A DNA stretch of 64,000 nucleotides from Allomyces macrogynus ATCC 38327 (lineage: Eukaryota; Blastocladiomycota; Blastocladiomycetes; Blastocladiales; Blastocladiaceae). The position numbers and the translations under genes are program-made. Of the stretch, positions 1-12,414 are shown piece after piece. Under the pieces are notes generated by a model. It did not search any database, was not told the origin of the DNA, and was given only the letters and a program-made list of their open reading frames with translations. The stretch spans positions 825,654-889,653 of the forward strand of contig GG745340.1 of NCBI GenBank assembly GCA_000151295.1, written 5' to 3'. Numbering within the stretch: position 1 is the stretch's first letter; the number at the start of each line of letters is the position of its first letter.

Positions 1-2495
1 TTCAGCTCTACCTGCGCGGCCAGATCGAGTATTACTTCTCCGTGGCCAATCTGTGCAAGGACCTCTACATTCGCCGGCACATGGACCAGGACGGGTGGGT
101 CGAGGTCGCCTTCCTCGCCGCGTTCAACCGCGTCAAGCAGTTGACCAACTCGGTGCCAATGATCGTCGCCGCGCTGGGGGGGTCCGAAGTGGTCGAGGTC
201 GCGCCCGACCGCCATCGCGTGCGCCGTGCGGGGGACTGGGCCCGGTGGGTGATTGCGCCGGCGCTCGCCGAGGTGCTCGCGCCCAAGTCCGCGCCGCCGG
301 TCGTTGCCAGGCCGCCCGTCGAAACGACCGCGCAGGTGCAGCGTGAAGTGGAGGCGGCCGTCGTGAAGCGGCCGGTGGAGATTAAGGCGCCGAAGCTCGA
401 GGCCAAGCCCGTCGAGGCGACGCCCAAGGCGGCTGCTGCGCCGTCAGCCGCGCTCGAGGCGGTACCGAAGGCGGCTGTTGCCCCGTCTGCTGCGGTCGGG
501 GGCAAGCCCGTGGTTGAGGCCAAGCCCGTGGTGGAGGCCAAGCCCGCCGATCCGTCGGCCGAGCTCAAGGTCGAGGACGAGGAGTCCAAGGCCGACGAGC
601 AGGGCGGTGGTTGGGTGCAAGTCGTGCGGTCGCGCAAGACGTCGACGCCCACCCCGTCGCGGACGTCGCCTGTCCAGCAGGCCTCGCCCGCCAAGGACGC
701 GCCGTCCGCTGCCGCCGCCGAGTCCAAGCCGATGCTGACGAGCGCCGCGGTCGCGCCCGCCGAAATCACCGAGGAGCTCGAGGACGTGCTGACGAACCCG
801 CGGCACCGCGCGGTGCGCGGTGAGCACGACGCATCGTCATCGGACGACGAGATTGTCGATGACGATGGCGACGCTGCGTTCTTGGACGAGGACGAGTATG
901 GCTGGTCGGACGACGACGAGTTGCCGGACCACCTGCTGTCGAGCCTGGTGATTGTCACGCAGCGCGCCAAGAAGCACGACAAGGACAAGGGGTACAACAT
1001 CGGGTTCGACCGCAAGGCCACGTTCGACGACTTGAATGACGCCATCAACGAGGGCCTCTACCAGTACGAGCTGGCCCTGCGGCGCGACGCCAAGCGCGCG
1101 GCCGCCGGAGGGAGTAACGAGAAGGTCCAGGCCGTCTCGCGCGAGGCCTGGCGCGAACTCATGCCGCCCGGCACGATTTTGCGCACCGAGTCGGCCGATT
1201 CGATCGAGCCCGTCAAGGCGCCCAAGAAGGCCACCGCCGCGCCGGTCCCGGCACCGACAAATGTCGCGGCTGCTATTGCCGCAGGCGGGAACAAGAAGGC
1301 CAAGAAGCCGCGGTTCTACCCGGTGAATCCGCCCGCCGACCCTGCGGCCGCCGTCAAGCCGGATACGCGCCAGTATTACGCGTCAGACTCGGTCGGGTAC
1401 GTGTTCTCGCCGGCCACGTCGCCGACGCGCGCGACGTTTGCGGCCGAGGAGGTCGAGGCGTCGGCATCGGCTTCGTCGGTGCCCGCTGCCGCGGCAGCTG
1501 CGTTGCAGAAGGCGGTGGCCGCGGCTGCCGCTGCTCCAGCACCGGCCAAGCCCGCTCAGCAGCAACCGCAGCAGCAGACGCGCCCGCAGAAGCAGCAGCA
1601 GGATAAGCGTGGCGGCAGTGCACCGCGGTCGCGCAAGACGTCAATGCGCGCGTCGACGGCCGCGGCCAACGGGTCGACCGAGTCGCTCGAGCCCCCGATC
1701 GGGTTCCACGAGCACCCGTCGCACGAGTTGTTGCGCGAGAACGGGTTCATCCAGCACAAGTACTTTAAGTACCACGCCAAGGCGCTCAAGGAACGCAAGC
1801 GGCTCGGTGTCGGGTGCGCCGAAATGAACACGCTCTACCGGTTCTGGTCGCACTTTTTGCGCGACCACTTCAACCGGAAAATGTACGCCGAGTTCAAGCG
1901 GCTTGCGCTCGAAGACGCGCGGCCCATGGACCCGACAACCACGACGCCCTACCGGTACGGGCTCGAGTGCCTCTACCGGTTTTTCTCGTACGGGCTCGAG
2001 GCCAAGTTCCGCCAGGACTTGTGGGCCGACTTTGAGGCGCTTGTGGCCGACGATGTCGCGGAGCACAAGGCGCGCACGGACAAGAACGAGAACGACCGCG
2101 CGCCTGAACTGCTCTACGGGCTCGAGAAGTTGTGGGCGTACCTGTACTACCGCCAGGACAAGTCGACCAACCCGCTCACGCCGCGCGCCGATGTCGCCGC
2201 CGCGCTCGCCAAGTTCAAGTCGATTGGCGACTTCAAGCGGTACGCCGACGGCGCCGACCTCGATGAGCCGCCCAAGCCCAAGGTTGCCGTTGCCGCCGTT
2301 GCCAAGCCGGCGGCGACCGCGTCGAAGCCCGACGCTAATAAGCCCGCTGCCGCAACTAAGCGCAGCAGCCCGAGTGCTGTCAAGGCACCCGCCGTGCCGC
2401 CGGTGCCGCCGAGTGTGCTTTCCACGCCCATGGTCTCGATTCTCGACGACCGTATCATGTTCCCACCGCTGCCGACGTCGGCCGGTAAGAAGTAG
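1..2495 (+). CDS. LARP1: LARP1-like La-related protein, 5' end cut off by window
   Basis: The frame is open from base 3, so the N-terminus lies outside the window. It opens inside a La motif: the block QIEYYFS, then NLCKDLY and RRHMDQDGW, carries the aromatic and Asp residues that bind RNA 3' ends. A long Ala/Pro/Lys/Glu-rich disordered stretch follows. Around residues 570-750 (bases ~1710-2250) lies the LARP1-specific DM15 region with its three helical repeats: [29 protein letters not shown] and [14 protein letters not shown] are typical. In animals DM15 binds the m7G cap and the +1 C of TOP mRNAs under TORC1 control; yeast La-related proteins lack it. About 830 residues are visible, with no intron needed. 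Identification is strong; the regulatory role is inferred from the family. Confidence 0.93.
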   Translation, partial: QLYLRGQIEYYFSVANLCKDLYIRRHMDQDGWVEVAFLAAFNRVKQLTNSVPMIVAALGGSEVVEVAPDRHRVRRAGDWARWVIAPALAEVLAPKSAPPVVARPPVETTAQVQREVEAAVVKRPVEIKAPKLEAKPVEATPKAAAAPSAALEAVPKAAVAPSAAVGGKPVVEAKPVVEAKPADPSAELKVEDEESKADEQGGGWVQVVRSRKTSTPTPSRTSPVQQASPAKDAPSAAAAESKPMLTSAAVAPAEITEELEDVLTNPRHRAVRGEHDASSSDDEIVDDDGDAAFLDEDEYGWSDDDELPDHLLSSLVIVTQRAKKHDKDKGYNIGFDRKATFDDLNDAINEGLYQYELALRRDAKRAAAGGSNEKVQAVSREAWRELMPPGTILRTESADSIEPVKAPKKATAAPVPAPTNVAAAIAAGGNKKAKKPRFYPVNPPADPAAAVKPDTRQYYASDSVGYVFSPATSPTRATFAAEEVEASASASSVPAAAAAALQKAVAAAAAAPAPAKPAQQQPQQQTRPQKQQQDKRGGSAPRSRKTSMRASTAAANGSTESLEPPIGFHEHPSHELLRENGFIQHKYFKYHAKALKERKRLGVGCAEMNTLYRFWSHFLRDHFNRKMYAEFKRLALEDARPMDPTTTTPYRYGLECLYRFFSYGLEAKFRQDLWADFEALVADDVAEHKARTDKNENDRAPELLYGLEKLWAYLYYRQDKSTNPLTPRADVAAALAKFKSIGDFKRYADGADLDEPPKPKVAVAAVAKPAATASKPDANKPAAATKRSSPSAVKAPAVPPVPPSVLSTPMVSILDDRIMFPPLPTSAGKK

Positions 2496-3279
2496 GCGAG
2501 GGAAACGTGAAATCGGTCGCGTTGTTTTCTGTTTCGTTCTTCTTGTCCTCTTTTGTTGGTCCAGTTCGGAGTTTGAGGTCGAGCATTGCTCGGCTGCCAA
2601 GGTTCCTTTGCACGTCTTTCGCCTTTCATTCGTGGTGTTTGTTGTTCGTCGTTTTTGGGTTGGTTTGCGCCGCATTTGCATTATCCTTGCTCCTCCTCGT
2701 CGCTCAGCCCGTCCTGCTTGCGCCTGTGCGGGGACGTGCGGGGGGCGGGGTTGGCCGTCTGGAGATTGTTTGGCTCGTTGGTCATCGTAGGTCGCATAGC
2801 ATTGAACATGATCTTGGGATTTGTATTTCTTTGGCGGGCAGCGAGCTGGGGTCTGGAGGTGCGTCGTGAATCGCTCGGGCTCACGGGCCACGAAAGAGCG
2901 CGCAAGCAAGCGTCTCCCGCGGTCACGTTCCGTGCTTCACTCGCGGCTTGCAAGCGGTTGCTCATCTTCCCCACTAACCTGCGAACAAGGGCCGATCCCA
3001 AGCAAAACGGCCCCGCTTTGCAATTCGCCAAGGCCCAACCTTCGGCAAAACGACGTCAGGCCTGCCCACTGCACCGGCTTCGCTCGACCTCGACCGCAGT
3101 CGGCGCGATCAACTCGCCGCGGACGCCAAGGATCTCGAGAACGATCTGGAATGGCCAGCGGCAGCTTCTCGCTGCGCTCCTTGTGCCTTCTCTCTCTCCC
3201 TGGATCACTCTCCACCCGACAAGCCGCTCGGAGCCGAGCTTGAGCAGCCACTTCTCTCGGCTCGACTGTGATCACAACC
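2496..3279. other. Intergenic: LARP1 3' flank and transporter promoter
   Basis: Pyrimidine-rich DNA follows the LARP1 stop, as expected of a 3' UTR and the leader of the next gene. Short frames here show no domain and have poor codon usage. No RNA gene was recognised. Confidence 0.5.
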
Positions 3280-5211
3280 ATGCCGGGTCCAACCAAGTAC
3301 GCCAAGCTCGCGGCGGCCGACGCCGACGACGGGGGCGAATTCGACAATGATGTGCTCGCCGACGGTACCCTCGCTTTCCTCTTGACCATGAGCAATCCAG
3401 TTTCGAGCGATCTGCGCCGTTTGCTTATACAGCCTCCCCAACCCAGATCTACCCGCCGCGCATCGCACGCCAAGCACGCCCGCCCTGCCGCACGACAAGA
3501 AACCGCTCCTCTCACGCATCTCGTCGCACTTCGACTCGCTTGCGCAGGCCATTGTGCCTGCAGATGTGGCTCCCGGCGAGCCCGCGCCCAAGCGCATGCT
3601 CTTTGCGGCCGCGGCTGCTGCGACTCGGCTCAGCGCGCACCTGAGCGCCGCGGCCTTGAACGCGCCGGACCCGATCGCGCCACACTCGCCTGCGGGCGAT
3701 GCCGCGTCCATGTTGCCGCCGCACTCCCCACCGCCGCGGCTCAAGAGCAAGCTGAGCGACTCGAGCTTCAGCGAACTCGCGCAGAAGTCGGGTACGGTCG
3801 CGGCCATGGCCACGGGGACCAGCCGGTCCGAGTCGATGCAGGCCCTGTTTTCGGGTGGTGGGACGAGTCGGAGCCGGCGCGCGACGGGAGCGCACGACGC
3901 GACGATGGATCTTCCGGAAGAGCCGACGTCGGAGCCCGCTCCCGCAGTGACCGGTTGGCGCGCGCGGCTCAAGAGTATCAACCCGGGTCTGCCGCTCATG
4001 GTGCTGAATTCTCTGCTCGGGTCGGTGATTTCGCTCGCCGTCAAGATGCTCGCGTCGATGGCGCAGCCTTACCCGACGTTCGAGTTGGTGTTTGTGCGGT
4101 CGCTCGTCGTGTTCCTGTGCTGTATGGCGTGGAAGGTGTACAAGGCGCCGAGTCTGGCGATTCCCGCGGGTGTGCGCGCCAAGATGGCCACGGCGGCCGA
4201 CGTTCTCCTGGGTCCACCGGGAGCGCGGCTCGTGCTGTTTGGTCGCAGTTTGTTTGGGTTCTTGTCGGTCGTCACGTACTACGTATCGGTGCGGTACTTG
4301 TCGCTCGGCGAGGCGACGGTGATTTCGTTTACGTCGCCAATTTTCGTGGGCATTTTTGCGCGCGTGTTTTTGAAGGAGAAGTGGGAGGTGCGATTCGTCT
4401 CCACCACCGTGTTGGATGCGCGAGCGCAGCTGACATCTTGCCGTTTGATACGTAGCGCATTGACGCGGCCGCGGCCACCATTTCGCTGCTCGGCGTGTCT
4501 GTCATTGCCAACCCGAGCATCCTCGACGTCTTCATGCAGTCGCCGACCGTGACGCTGCGCACCGTGACGCGCGCCGTCACCTACTACTCCGAGGAAAAGC
4601 GGCTTCTCGCCATCATCTTCGGCCTCGTCTCGGCCGTTTCTGGTGCAACCGTCTATATTTTCCTGCGCCTCCCCGCGCTCCGCCCGCTCTCCCCCGTGCA
4701 CATCCTCACGACCTTCTCGATCCTCTCCACCGTGTTCGCGACCTTTGGCTCATGGATCTTTGACGGCTCTCCCGCGGCCGTCCTGCGCATTGTCCCGAGC
4801 ACGTTCAAGGAACTGCTGTTTCTCGGACCGATGCTGTCGCTCACAGGCCTGCTCGCGCAAGTGTGTCTGGCGACGGCGCTCAAGTTTGAAAAGGCGTCCA
4901 AGTGTACGACCATGAATTTCTTGCAGGTCGTCTTCTCGTTCTTGCTCGACTTGGGGTTCCGCGGAATTGTGCCGCACGCGTCGGATATCGTCGGCGCGTC
5001 GATTATCGTGAGTTGCGTTCTGCTCGTGTCGGTGGCCAAGCTGCGGTCCGAGGCCAAGAACGCGGCGGCTGCTCGTGCGGCGGCGGCCCGGCCGACGCTG
5101 GTCGTCCCGGCGGTGGATAAGATGGAGGAGCGCCGGATGGGCGATGCGAGTGTGGTGCGGGCCCAGAAGACTGGCCAGATTGGAGCTGAAGACTCGGGAT
5201 CTCGCAAGTGA
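3280..5211 (+). CDS. EamA/DMT-superfamily transporter (SLC35G-like)
   Basis: Three exons: 3280-3364, 3447-4387 and 4456-5211, giving 593 aa. Both introns (82 and 68 bp) keep phase and join smoothly, for example KEKWEV to RIDAAAATISLLGV. A disordered N-terminal tail of about 205 residues is followed by some ten hydrophobic segments (residues ~209-540) in two halves, each resembling an EamA repeat: FVRSLVVF, YYVSVRYLSLGEATVISF, and later ATALKFEKASKCTTMNFLQVVFS. The motif pattern is closest to SLC35G-type solute carriers. The substrate cannot be read from sequence. It is probably an endomembrane or plasma-membrane transporter. It converges on the reeler gene with 323 bp between stops. The ATG was chosen because the exon-1 frame opens there with a good context (accatgc). 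Confidence 0.85.
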
Positions 5212-5534
5212 GTGGAGAAGCAGAGAACGGAGTTAGTATCGTTAACGAGTGCAATATCATGATTTTATTGAACCCTTGAAGCTCGCCGTCACGCTCTCGA
5301 AACAAGATATGGATCATGGTCTGCTGAATGGAGGCGCCTCCTAGCTGGTACTGATGGAATCGAGCGACTAGCTCGGAAACAGAAGAAGCTCATGGGTGGA
5401 GCATGCTGGAGCATGGGTAGCAGGCATCAGTATTTGTTTAGAGAGAGGTTTTCATGACAAAAATGCACCAATGAATTGAACAAGCAACAGGCGGCAATGA
5501 CCAGCAACGCCATGACAATCAAAACCATCAAATC
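5212..5534. other. Convergent intergenic 3' regions
   Basis: This stretch separates the stops of two convergent genes. It is AT-richer than the flanks, as expected for two 3' UTRs and polyadenylation regions. Nothing else is seen. Confidence 0.5.
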
Positions 5535-6654
5535 TTACACAACCAAAGCCGCCGCGGCCACGACAATCGCAGCCAGCGTCACCGATGCTCCGGCGCGACG
5601 CGCCATACTATCTCCCGCGCCGTTCGTCGACGACTGGTCAAGGTTCCCGTCCTCGGATGTCGCCGCCTGCTGGCCCTGCGCCTGTGTCGACGGTGCCGGC
5701 GTCTCCGACGCATTCGTGGTCGCTGGCGCGGCCGGCGCGGGCGCAGGAGCGGGGTTCGCCGGGTACCCGCCTGCGGGCGCAGTCTCCGTCGGTGCCGGGC
5801 CGGCCGGGTACCCACCGGCGGGCATCGTCTCAGCGGGCATTGTCGACGCCGGGAGTTCCCCAGCAGGCTTGGTCTCGGCCGGGCTCGTTGGCATCGGCCA
5901 TTCAGCGGGCATGGTCGTACCAGTACCCTTCTTGCGCCATTTCTTGCACACCTTACGCGTCATCCCATTGCCGTTCCCGTTCCCGTATCCGGTATCCATG
6001 GGCGGCGGCGTGCCCATCGGCGGCGCCATCGCGGTCGTCGTCGCCATCCCACCGGTCTTGGGCTTGAGCGTGACCGGGTCGAGCACCTGCCAGTTCTTCG
6101 GGCCAGTGCCGGCGACCACGGCGCGGACGACGAGGTCTCCCATATCGGTTGCGGGCGCGGTCCACTCGATGGCCGTGCCGAGGGGTTTGTCGGCGGGCGA
6201 GTCGTGTGTGATGATCGAGTCGGTCCCGGCCTTGATTTGCAGCGCCGCGCACTTGTCGACGTTCGACTTGAACCCGGTCGGGATCTTGAACTGGCCAATC
6301 CGTTCCTTGGCGCCCGACGCCGGCTCGACGTAGAGAAGGAGGCCCTTGTGTGTCTTGATGGCGCTGTTGGTCGACGTGACCATCAGCGACAGCGGCTTGC
6401 CCGGCTCGTATTCCATGGACGACGCCTGCAGTCTGTCGTGGAGAAGAGAGGATGGTGAGGATTGTCCACCCAATGCCAAGTGCGTAGATCGGCAAGAACG
6501 ACGTGTACTTGAAGTTGCGATCGCCCTGCGGCTCGCCCATGCCGGTCGTGATCTTTTGAACGTTGATCGCGCATGCGGGAGCACCGTTCGGCAGTGCGTT
6601 AGCGAGCGATGCCACGAGGGCGAGGATCGTGACGAACAGGGCCTTGGAGTGCAT
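5535..6654 (-). CDS. Secreted reeler-domain protein, probably GPI-anchored
   Basis: Two exons on the minus strand (6509-6654, 5535-6432) give 347 aa. The 76-bp intron joins GDRNFK to LQASSMEYEPGKP. Residues 1-20 form a clear signal peptide ending ANA. Residues ~25-165 look like a reeler domain: the YEPGKPLSLMVTS strand, GLLLYVEP, C-A-A-L, THDSPADK, IEWTAPA and a closing W. After that come about 150 residues of Pro/Ala/Thr/Gly repeats (GGYPAGPAP type), as in a glycosylated wall stalk. The last 20-odd residues are hydrophobic after a small-residue site (GDSMARRAGAS), which suggests GPI attachment. It probably acts at the cell surface or wall; ligand unknown. Domain confidence is moderate because reeler sequences diverge widely. 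Confidence 0.75.
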
Positions 6655-7728
6655 GCTGGCCGCGACCGTAATTGGACAGAAACGAGCAGCGACGACGGCG
6701 CGAAATCGGGTGGAGAGCAGAGCGCAAGGGTAACCGAGCAATCAAGCGGCCAGCACTTGACACGAGAGACGAGCAGAGTGTTAGTTGGAGCGGGCGCGCG
6801 AAGAGGTCTTGGTGCGCGACGTTGACGTTGGTTGTGCTGGTGAGAAATGGCGGGGGTGCACTGGGATATATACGGGGCGTGAGCGTCGCTCATCGATGTG
6901 CGCCGACGTGTGTCCAAGGCCGTTGGATGTCATGGTCGGTTGGCGGCCTGAACCGAACCATGAGCCAACAAATGACTGGGAGATGGCGGCCGATGTTTGT
7001 TCATGAGCAAACCCCGCACGCGCATGTCCCTTCCGCTCGTTCGAAACTGGCACCTGTTCTTGCGATACGTTCATGATGCGGAGGTGGAGGTTCGTTGCAG
7101 CGCGCGTGCAGTGTTCATGGGCAGGGTGGTTTGGAAGTGGTGGTGCGAGGTTCATGAGCGTTGATCTCTGATCATGATCTGTTCAACGCGTCACAAGCAC
7201 TTGCAGCCGTCTCAGATCTCTCGAGACCACCCCTGCGTCGCTGCGCACCGACTCCCCCCCCCCCCCCCCCCCCCGACTTCCGTTGTGATCATGGCAAACG
7301 ACGCCCATTTTGCAATGAGATTCCGTCGTTGTTGCTCCTGGTCACTGCGGAAGCGCATTTGCATCTAGCCAGGTCGCGTCGACCCGACCAAACGTTGCTA
7401 GCGGCAACGACCAACCTCTCTCTTCACGAACACAACAGGTATGTCAAACAAACGGCAATGCTTTATTCTCGCCCATGAAGTCGGGCGGTCCAGGAAGGGG
7501 GATGAGGAAAGCAGCAAAAACACCTCTTTGCAAATGACGAAGACGCAACACGACCAAGGAATCCATGCAAGTGCAAAAAAAGATACAGCAAACGGGGAGC
7601 GAAAGCGGTGGGCTATAGACAGCGCTCGCAACAAGAACCAAAGCAAAGCAAGAAGACAAAGAACCATTGGCGCACGGCGGCCCCCAGGCGATCAACGCCG
7701 AGAGCACGGGCACCTGCTACTAGTATCT
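6655..7728. other. Intergenic: upstream of reeler gene, downstream of desaturase
   Basis: This holds the minus-strand promoter of the reeler gene, with a TATATAT-like sequence near 6866, and the desaturase 3' flank. The only striking feature is a 21-base C tract, listed separately. No convincing coding sequence. Confidence 0.5.
7254..7274. repeat. Poly-C/poly-G tract, 21 bases
   Basis: An uninterrupted run of 21 C on the plus strand in a non-coding interval. Such runs are unstable in replication and sequencing, so the length should be treated as approximate. Confidence 0.95.
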
Positions 7729-9496
7729 CTACTCGTTCTTCTTGGCCTGTTGCATCTTGTACGCCAGGTCGCCAATCTCCTTGAGCCGCACGAGCACCTC
7801 GGCGGTTCCGCTCCAGAACCCGGTCGAGTGGTACGGGATCTGGTACTCGGTGCAGAGTCCCTTGATGATGGGCTGCACCTGGCTGTAGCTATGGCGCGGC
7901 ATCATCGGGAACAGCTATTGCGATAGAAGGAGGTGGTAAGAAACGGTCAGTGACAGGACGAGCGGTGCATCACCAAGCTCAAGAGTGCGTACGTGATGCT
8001 CAATCTGGAAGTTGAGCCCGCCGCAGAACCAGTTCATGAAAAGCCCCGGGTTCACGTCGCGGCCCGTGAGGATCTGCTTGGTGTAGAAGTCGGTCCGATC
8101 GGCCTCGTCCTGCGACAGGATCGCCATGCCGTTGTGGTTGAGCGAAAAGACGGTGGCCAGGAACAGACCGGCAAACGCCTGCGACGCGGCAAAGTAGAGG
8201 ACGGCGTGGACGGGGCTCAGGAACGTGACGAGCGCGCCAAAGTACCACAGCCAGTGCAGGGCGACCGACAGCTGCTCGAGCGTCGGGATCGGGTAGCTCG
8301 TCGGCTTGACCCATAGCGGCGTCACGTAGAGCGCCGACTGAATCGCCCACGAGACACGGGCAACGGCAAGGATCGGGAAGTAGAGGATCGCCTGCCGCGG
8401 AACGAACCAGCGCGCAACGGGCTCGCCCGACACGGTCTCGGGCGTCACGGTGCTCCACAGATCGAGCGCGTGCTCGGACCACGCGAGCAGCGGCATCGTG
8501 TCAATATCCGGGTCCTCGCCGTGCACGTTGGGCTGCGCATGGTGCGTGTTGTGCTTGTCCTTCCACCACGACACGGAGAAGCCCTGGAAGACACCACCGA
8601 GCAGGTACCCGACCAGGTTGTTCATGTCGCGGTTGCGGAACACGGCATGGTGCAAGAAATCGTGCGAGAGCCACCCGCACTGCTGCCAGAACAGGCCCAT
8701 GAGCGCCGCCGAAACGAGCAGCATCGGGATGTTGGTTGAGAACAGTGCCATAATCGAGAGCGAGACAGCCGCGAGCGTGAGCAGGATCCCAAACTGCGTC
8801 GCGAAGAAGAGCTTGTTGGACTCGTAGAGGCCCATGGCGAGGAACTCTTCCTTGAGCTTGCGAATCCGCTTCGGGAACTCTACACATTTCGCAGCTCGTG
8901 GTGAGCTGGCAGGTTCGAAACGGGACGGCAAATCTGGCCCGCGCAAAGCGACACGCACCCTCGTTGGACTGGATAATGTCCTCGGGCGCCAAGTCACCGA
9001 CATAATAGTCGGCAAGCACCTCGGACGTGCTCTCCGGGTGGAACGCGTCAAACGCGTCTATAGGAGCGTGAAGATCAGGAACTATGTCCACCCTGTTCGA
9101 GATCACGTCCATGGCAAGCAGGCGCGCGTACCCGAGCCGTCGCGACCGACGTGCGTGAGAATGACGGCGCCGCCGGGGTGCTCGTCGATCAGATCCCTAC
9201 ACATTCAAGTGGAGACGACCGGTCAGCATGATTCCAACACTCTCCACCCCTTCTAACAGCGCGAGACGCACCGAATGTCGTAGACGCGGTTGTGGATAAT
9301 CATGTAGGCGGGCGAGTCGCTGCCCTTGGACCACTTGAACTTCTTCATGAACGTCTCGATTTGAGCGCGACGGAAGACTTGCGGGCCTGGAAACGCATCA
9401 TTCAGCGTCAAATTGCGGATCCAACGCGGCGATGGTACAAGTCGATGAATTCGTACCATTGGCCGCAGGGCCCACGAATTCGACTGACGGTGGCAT
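7729..9496 (-). CDS. Cytochrome b5-fusion front-end fatty-acid (or sphingolipid) desaturase
   Basis: Six exons on the minus strand (9457-9496, 9272-9386, 9132-9196, 8959-9057, 7993-8879, 7729-7914) give 463 aa. All five introns are 70-79 bp and in phase. The N-terminal cytochrome b5 domain has the heme HPGG at about residues 58-61, followed by GRDGSDAF. The membrane desaturase domain carries the three di-iron histidine boxes: HDFLHH (~176), HNTHH (~213) and QIEHH (398-402). Gln at the start of the third box is diagnostic of front-end desaturases that act between an existing double bond and the carboxyl end (delta-5/6/8) or on sphingolipid bases. Regiospecificity cannot be told. It acts in the ER membrane using cytochrome b5 reductase electrons. 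Length and architecture match the family. Confidence 0.93.
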
Positions 9497-10555
9497 AGTG
9501 GCAGTGCAATCTGCGAACAAAAGGCATCTCTGCAGGTCAGACGCAGTTCTTGGAATGCGCGCGGCCGGTACAAGCACGCGCACGTTCAAGCAAGCGTCCG
9601 TTCACCGGCCGCAGCAAACTTGTCGAGCGTGTTCGTACCACGCGCAGATGCCGCGGATCAAGTTGCCGAGTCGAGCGAGCGAGCGAGCGTGCGTGCGTGC
9701 AGCGGGGCCGGCGTACTCGAGGAAGTCGACGTGCTGAGCTTGCTTGGTCGAGCACGCGCGCGGTGATCCGTGCAAGCTGGCGAACGTGAAGAGAAGAGTC
9801 GAGCGTGTCCACCAGCAGACAAGACGGAGAGAGGGAGAGAAAGCTCTCCAGTCCACCATTTGCCCAACGTCTTTTGCCGGGCGTTGCCGTCGCCAACGGT
9901 GCCCACGCGCACACCCACTTGCGATCACAGACGGCCACCATCCACACCGCAGCGACCTCGCCGCGCCTGGTTCTCTCCTCTCGACGTGGCCAACTCGGCC
10001 CCCAAACTCCCCTCGTTGATCATGCCTGCGGCGCTCGGCATGTGGCGAAAGGCGGGGGAATTTGCACCGCGCAACACAGGATCATCATGGTGCCAAGTCT
10101 GGCTCGAAAATGGCGGGTTTTGCGGGCTATTGGTGGGCCTTCTGGGCCTTCGTCGTTGAGTTTGCCGCTGGTGCTTCCTCTTGCTTTTTGGCCTGCAAAA
10201 GCAGCAAAAGAGAAGCGCGTCCGCGACGAGCCGCCATGAATTTCGACGTTGTGGTGGAGCCGAGCACCCCAGGCTGGCCCAACGGTGCGTGGGGGACATG
10301 GGGGACACTCCAGCCCTGATCGCTGTGGCGAAATGCGCCCTTTTCAGTGCCGAAACCAGGAAAAAATGGGCCATTCTCACCGCACCAGCGTGCTTGTCAC
10401 GCCAGAGGTGAGAGACAGCAAGAGTGGCCGCGTCGCGCAACGACCGCAGCCGCAGAGTCGCGAGCGAAATTCCACGGCGAGGATAGACGGCGAAGATTCA
10501 CATTGAGCAGCCATGACGAGCCATTAAGGCACAATGTAGGAAATGCTTTAATTGT
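9497..10555. other. Intergenic, desaturase promoter and E2 3' flank
   Basis: Contains a short (GAGC/GTGC)n-like simple repeat near 9675-9700. Short open frames on both strands have no recognisable domain and are rich in Arg and Ser, as out-of-frame GC-rich DNA usually is. No gene supported. Confidence 0.45.
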
Positions 10556-11756
10556 CTAGAACAAAAATCGACGCGCAACAATCGCGACCATGACCGCAAC
10601 AACAGCAAAAATCAAACGGTCCAAAACGTTCAGCGAAACGGGTGGGGCGGGCGAAGCAACAAATTCTAACGCGGGCTGTGCACGCGATGTGTGTACAGCC
10701 CCATTGGCAACATTGCCCTGCCCAACCACACCGCGCGAAAGCTCACCGAGCGGCTCCGCCCGGGGCAACACCGTCTCTCGTGCCGCCGTCGGGGCGGCAG
10801 CAGAGGGTACAACGGGTTCAAGGGATACGCGAAGTGTTGGCGATGGGACGGGAGGTGATGGGGGTGGAGAAAGTGTCGAAGGAGCGGGCGATGCCGGAAC
10901 TGGGGTGGAAGAGGCAGATGCTGATGTGGACGGCGAGGAGTAGGTGAAATTGAGGTGATGCGAGTCGGCCTCGGCGTCCTTGGCGTTTGGAGCTGTGCTG
11001 TCCTGCTCCAGGTCCGGGAGCAGGTCAGCGTTGGACTTGCAGCACCGACTGCAGCACCATGCGCTTGATCTGAGCCAGAAGATCAGGAGACTGCGTGAGC
11101 ACAAGCCGTTTTGACAAAACGAATGATCAATGAGTTCAACGTACGCGAGTGCAAGCCGAGCACGCTCCTCGTCGGTCCATTTGATGCTACCGATTGCCCC
11201 CTCGCTCTCGACGCCCATGAACCCGGAAATGCCGACGAGCACGGTTCGAACTACAAACGGGGAAAAGAGGGCCTTTTAGCTTCAAATTAGCGACTGGAAT
11301 GCATCGAGAGCGAAAAGCTACGAACTTCCCCATGCTGGTTGCCACGACTCGGGATGGAAGTCCGAAACAGACAGACAAATCTTCTTCTTGACCTCAAACC
11401 GACCGTTCGGCTATCGTCGACCACGCAACAGCATGAGCAACTGGGCAAAGGCCATCCATGGCTTGCACCGGCGGGTACGTCGAGTGGCCATGAATCGACG
11501 CGACTCGACTTACCGTCAAAAACGTAATCTCGGGCGGGCGGAACGGGTAGTCGTGCGGTAAGAACAAAGCGCCGTGGTAGAGGCCCTTGGCATAGGGCGT
11601 GTCGGACGGCCCACGAATCGTAAAATGCAGCTCGAATAGGTTGCCCTCCTCAGGGATGGTCACGGTATACCGCGGCGACGGCTCGCGCTCAAACTCGGCG
11701 AGCTCCTTGAGCACGCGGCGCACGGCCGAGTTCTTGTGGTTGAGTTGCGGCGTCAT
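10556..11756 (-). CDS. UBE2J1: Tail-anchored E2 ubiquitin-conjugating enzyme UBE2J1/UBC6 type
   Basis: Four exons on the minus strand (11514-11756, 11326-11410, 11145-11250, 10556-11069) give 315 aa. The UBC fold is clear: RGPSDTPYAKGLYHG, LPHDYPFRPPEITFLT, NGRF, then KKICLSVSDFHPE with the catalytic Cys near residue 93, and WQPAWGIRTVL. Motifs EGAIGS and the following TDEERARLA match the J1 branch rather than J2. A Ser/Pro-rich linker leads to a C-terminal hydrophobic anchor (LIFAVVAVMVAIVA), so the enzyme should face the cytosol from the ER and serve ER-associated degradation. An upstream in-frame ATG at 12053 exists, but a TATA element at 12081-12087 would place transcription start at about that ATG, so I prefer 11756. 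One donor here is GTAAGT, unlike most of the window. Confidence 0.93.
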
Positions 11757-12414
11757 GGTGGGCGATGCTGGTTGTTGCTCGAGAACAGTTTGCAGGTTGG
11801 GTGCAGCAGCAGCGGCAGGCCCGTGTGGTTTCGGGTGCGTTGAGCGAGCTATTGCGGGCGGATACCTACGGGTGCGGGCGAGCGCAGAGGCCGAGGGCAG
11901 AGTGCGGGAGGTTGAGCTTGCTTGCGAGGTTGGGGGCGATGGCGAAGTGGTGAAGCGCGTTGCTGGATGGAGAGGGATGGAGAGAGCATGCGCAAGCTGG
12001 CGGAGTGATGGCTTAACGGAGACAACACGCGTCGCCGCAAGAGCGCGTTTCATTGCACGTGGTGGAATTATTCAAGGCATTTTTATAGCTTCTACGCCAT
12101 TTGTTCGCTTCCCCATCTCTTGCCTCGTTCCCTCCCTCCCTCCATCCATCCCCGGCGACGTAAATATCGACTTCTCCCGCTCGCGGCCGCGCGCGGTCTC
12201 CGCGGCCCCTTCAACTTGAATTGCATCGAGCCCGGCGACTTGGACACAATCGCTCTCGCGGCCACGCAATCGTTACCCATCGCGGCCATTCGGCACCAGC
12301 TGGCCGCACGAAGCAACTTGGATCGCTGCGACTTGCACAAGGATACCCGCTCGCTGCGACACGGCTTCGGCCCTTCTTTCGCGACCGCCAGTGCTCCAGC
12401 CAACGGCGCAAAGC
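11757..12414. other. Divergent promoter region, E2 (-) and LysM gene (+)
   Basis: Non-coding interval between divergent starts. It contains the TATA element of the E2 gene. Minus-strand sequence upstream of the E2 start is open but of low complexity, and is probably 5' UTR. Confidence 0.5.
12081..12087 (-). promoter_or_regulatory. TATA box upstream of the UBE2J1-like gene
   Basis: TATAAAA on the minus strand, about 325 bp before the chosen ATG at 11756. Standard spacing would start the mRNA near 12050, which argues against using the in-frame ATG at 12053. No other core element was recognised. Confidence 0.5.
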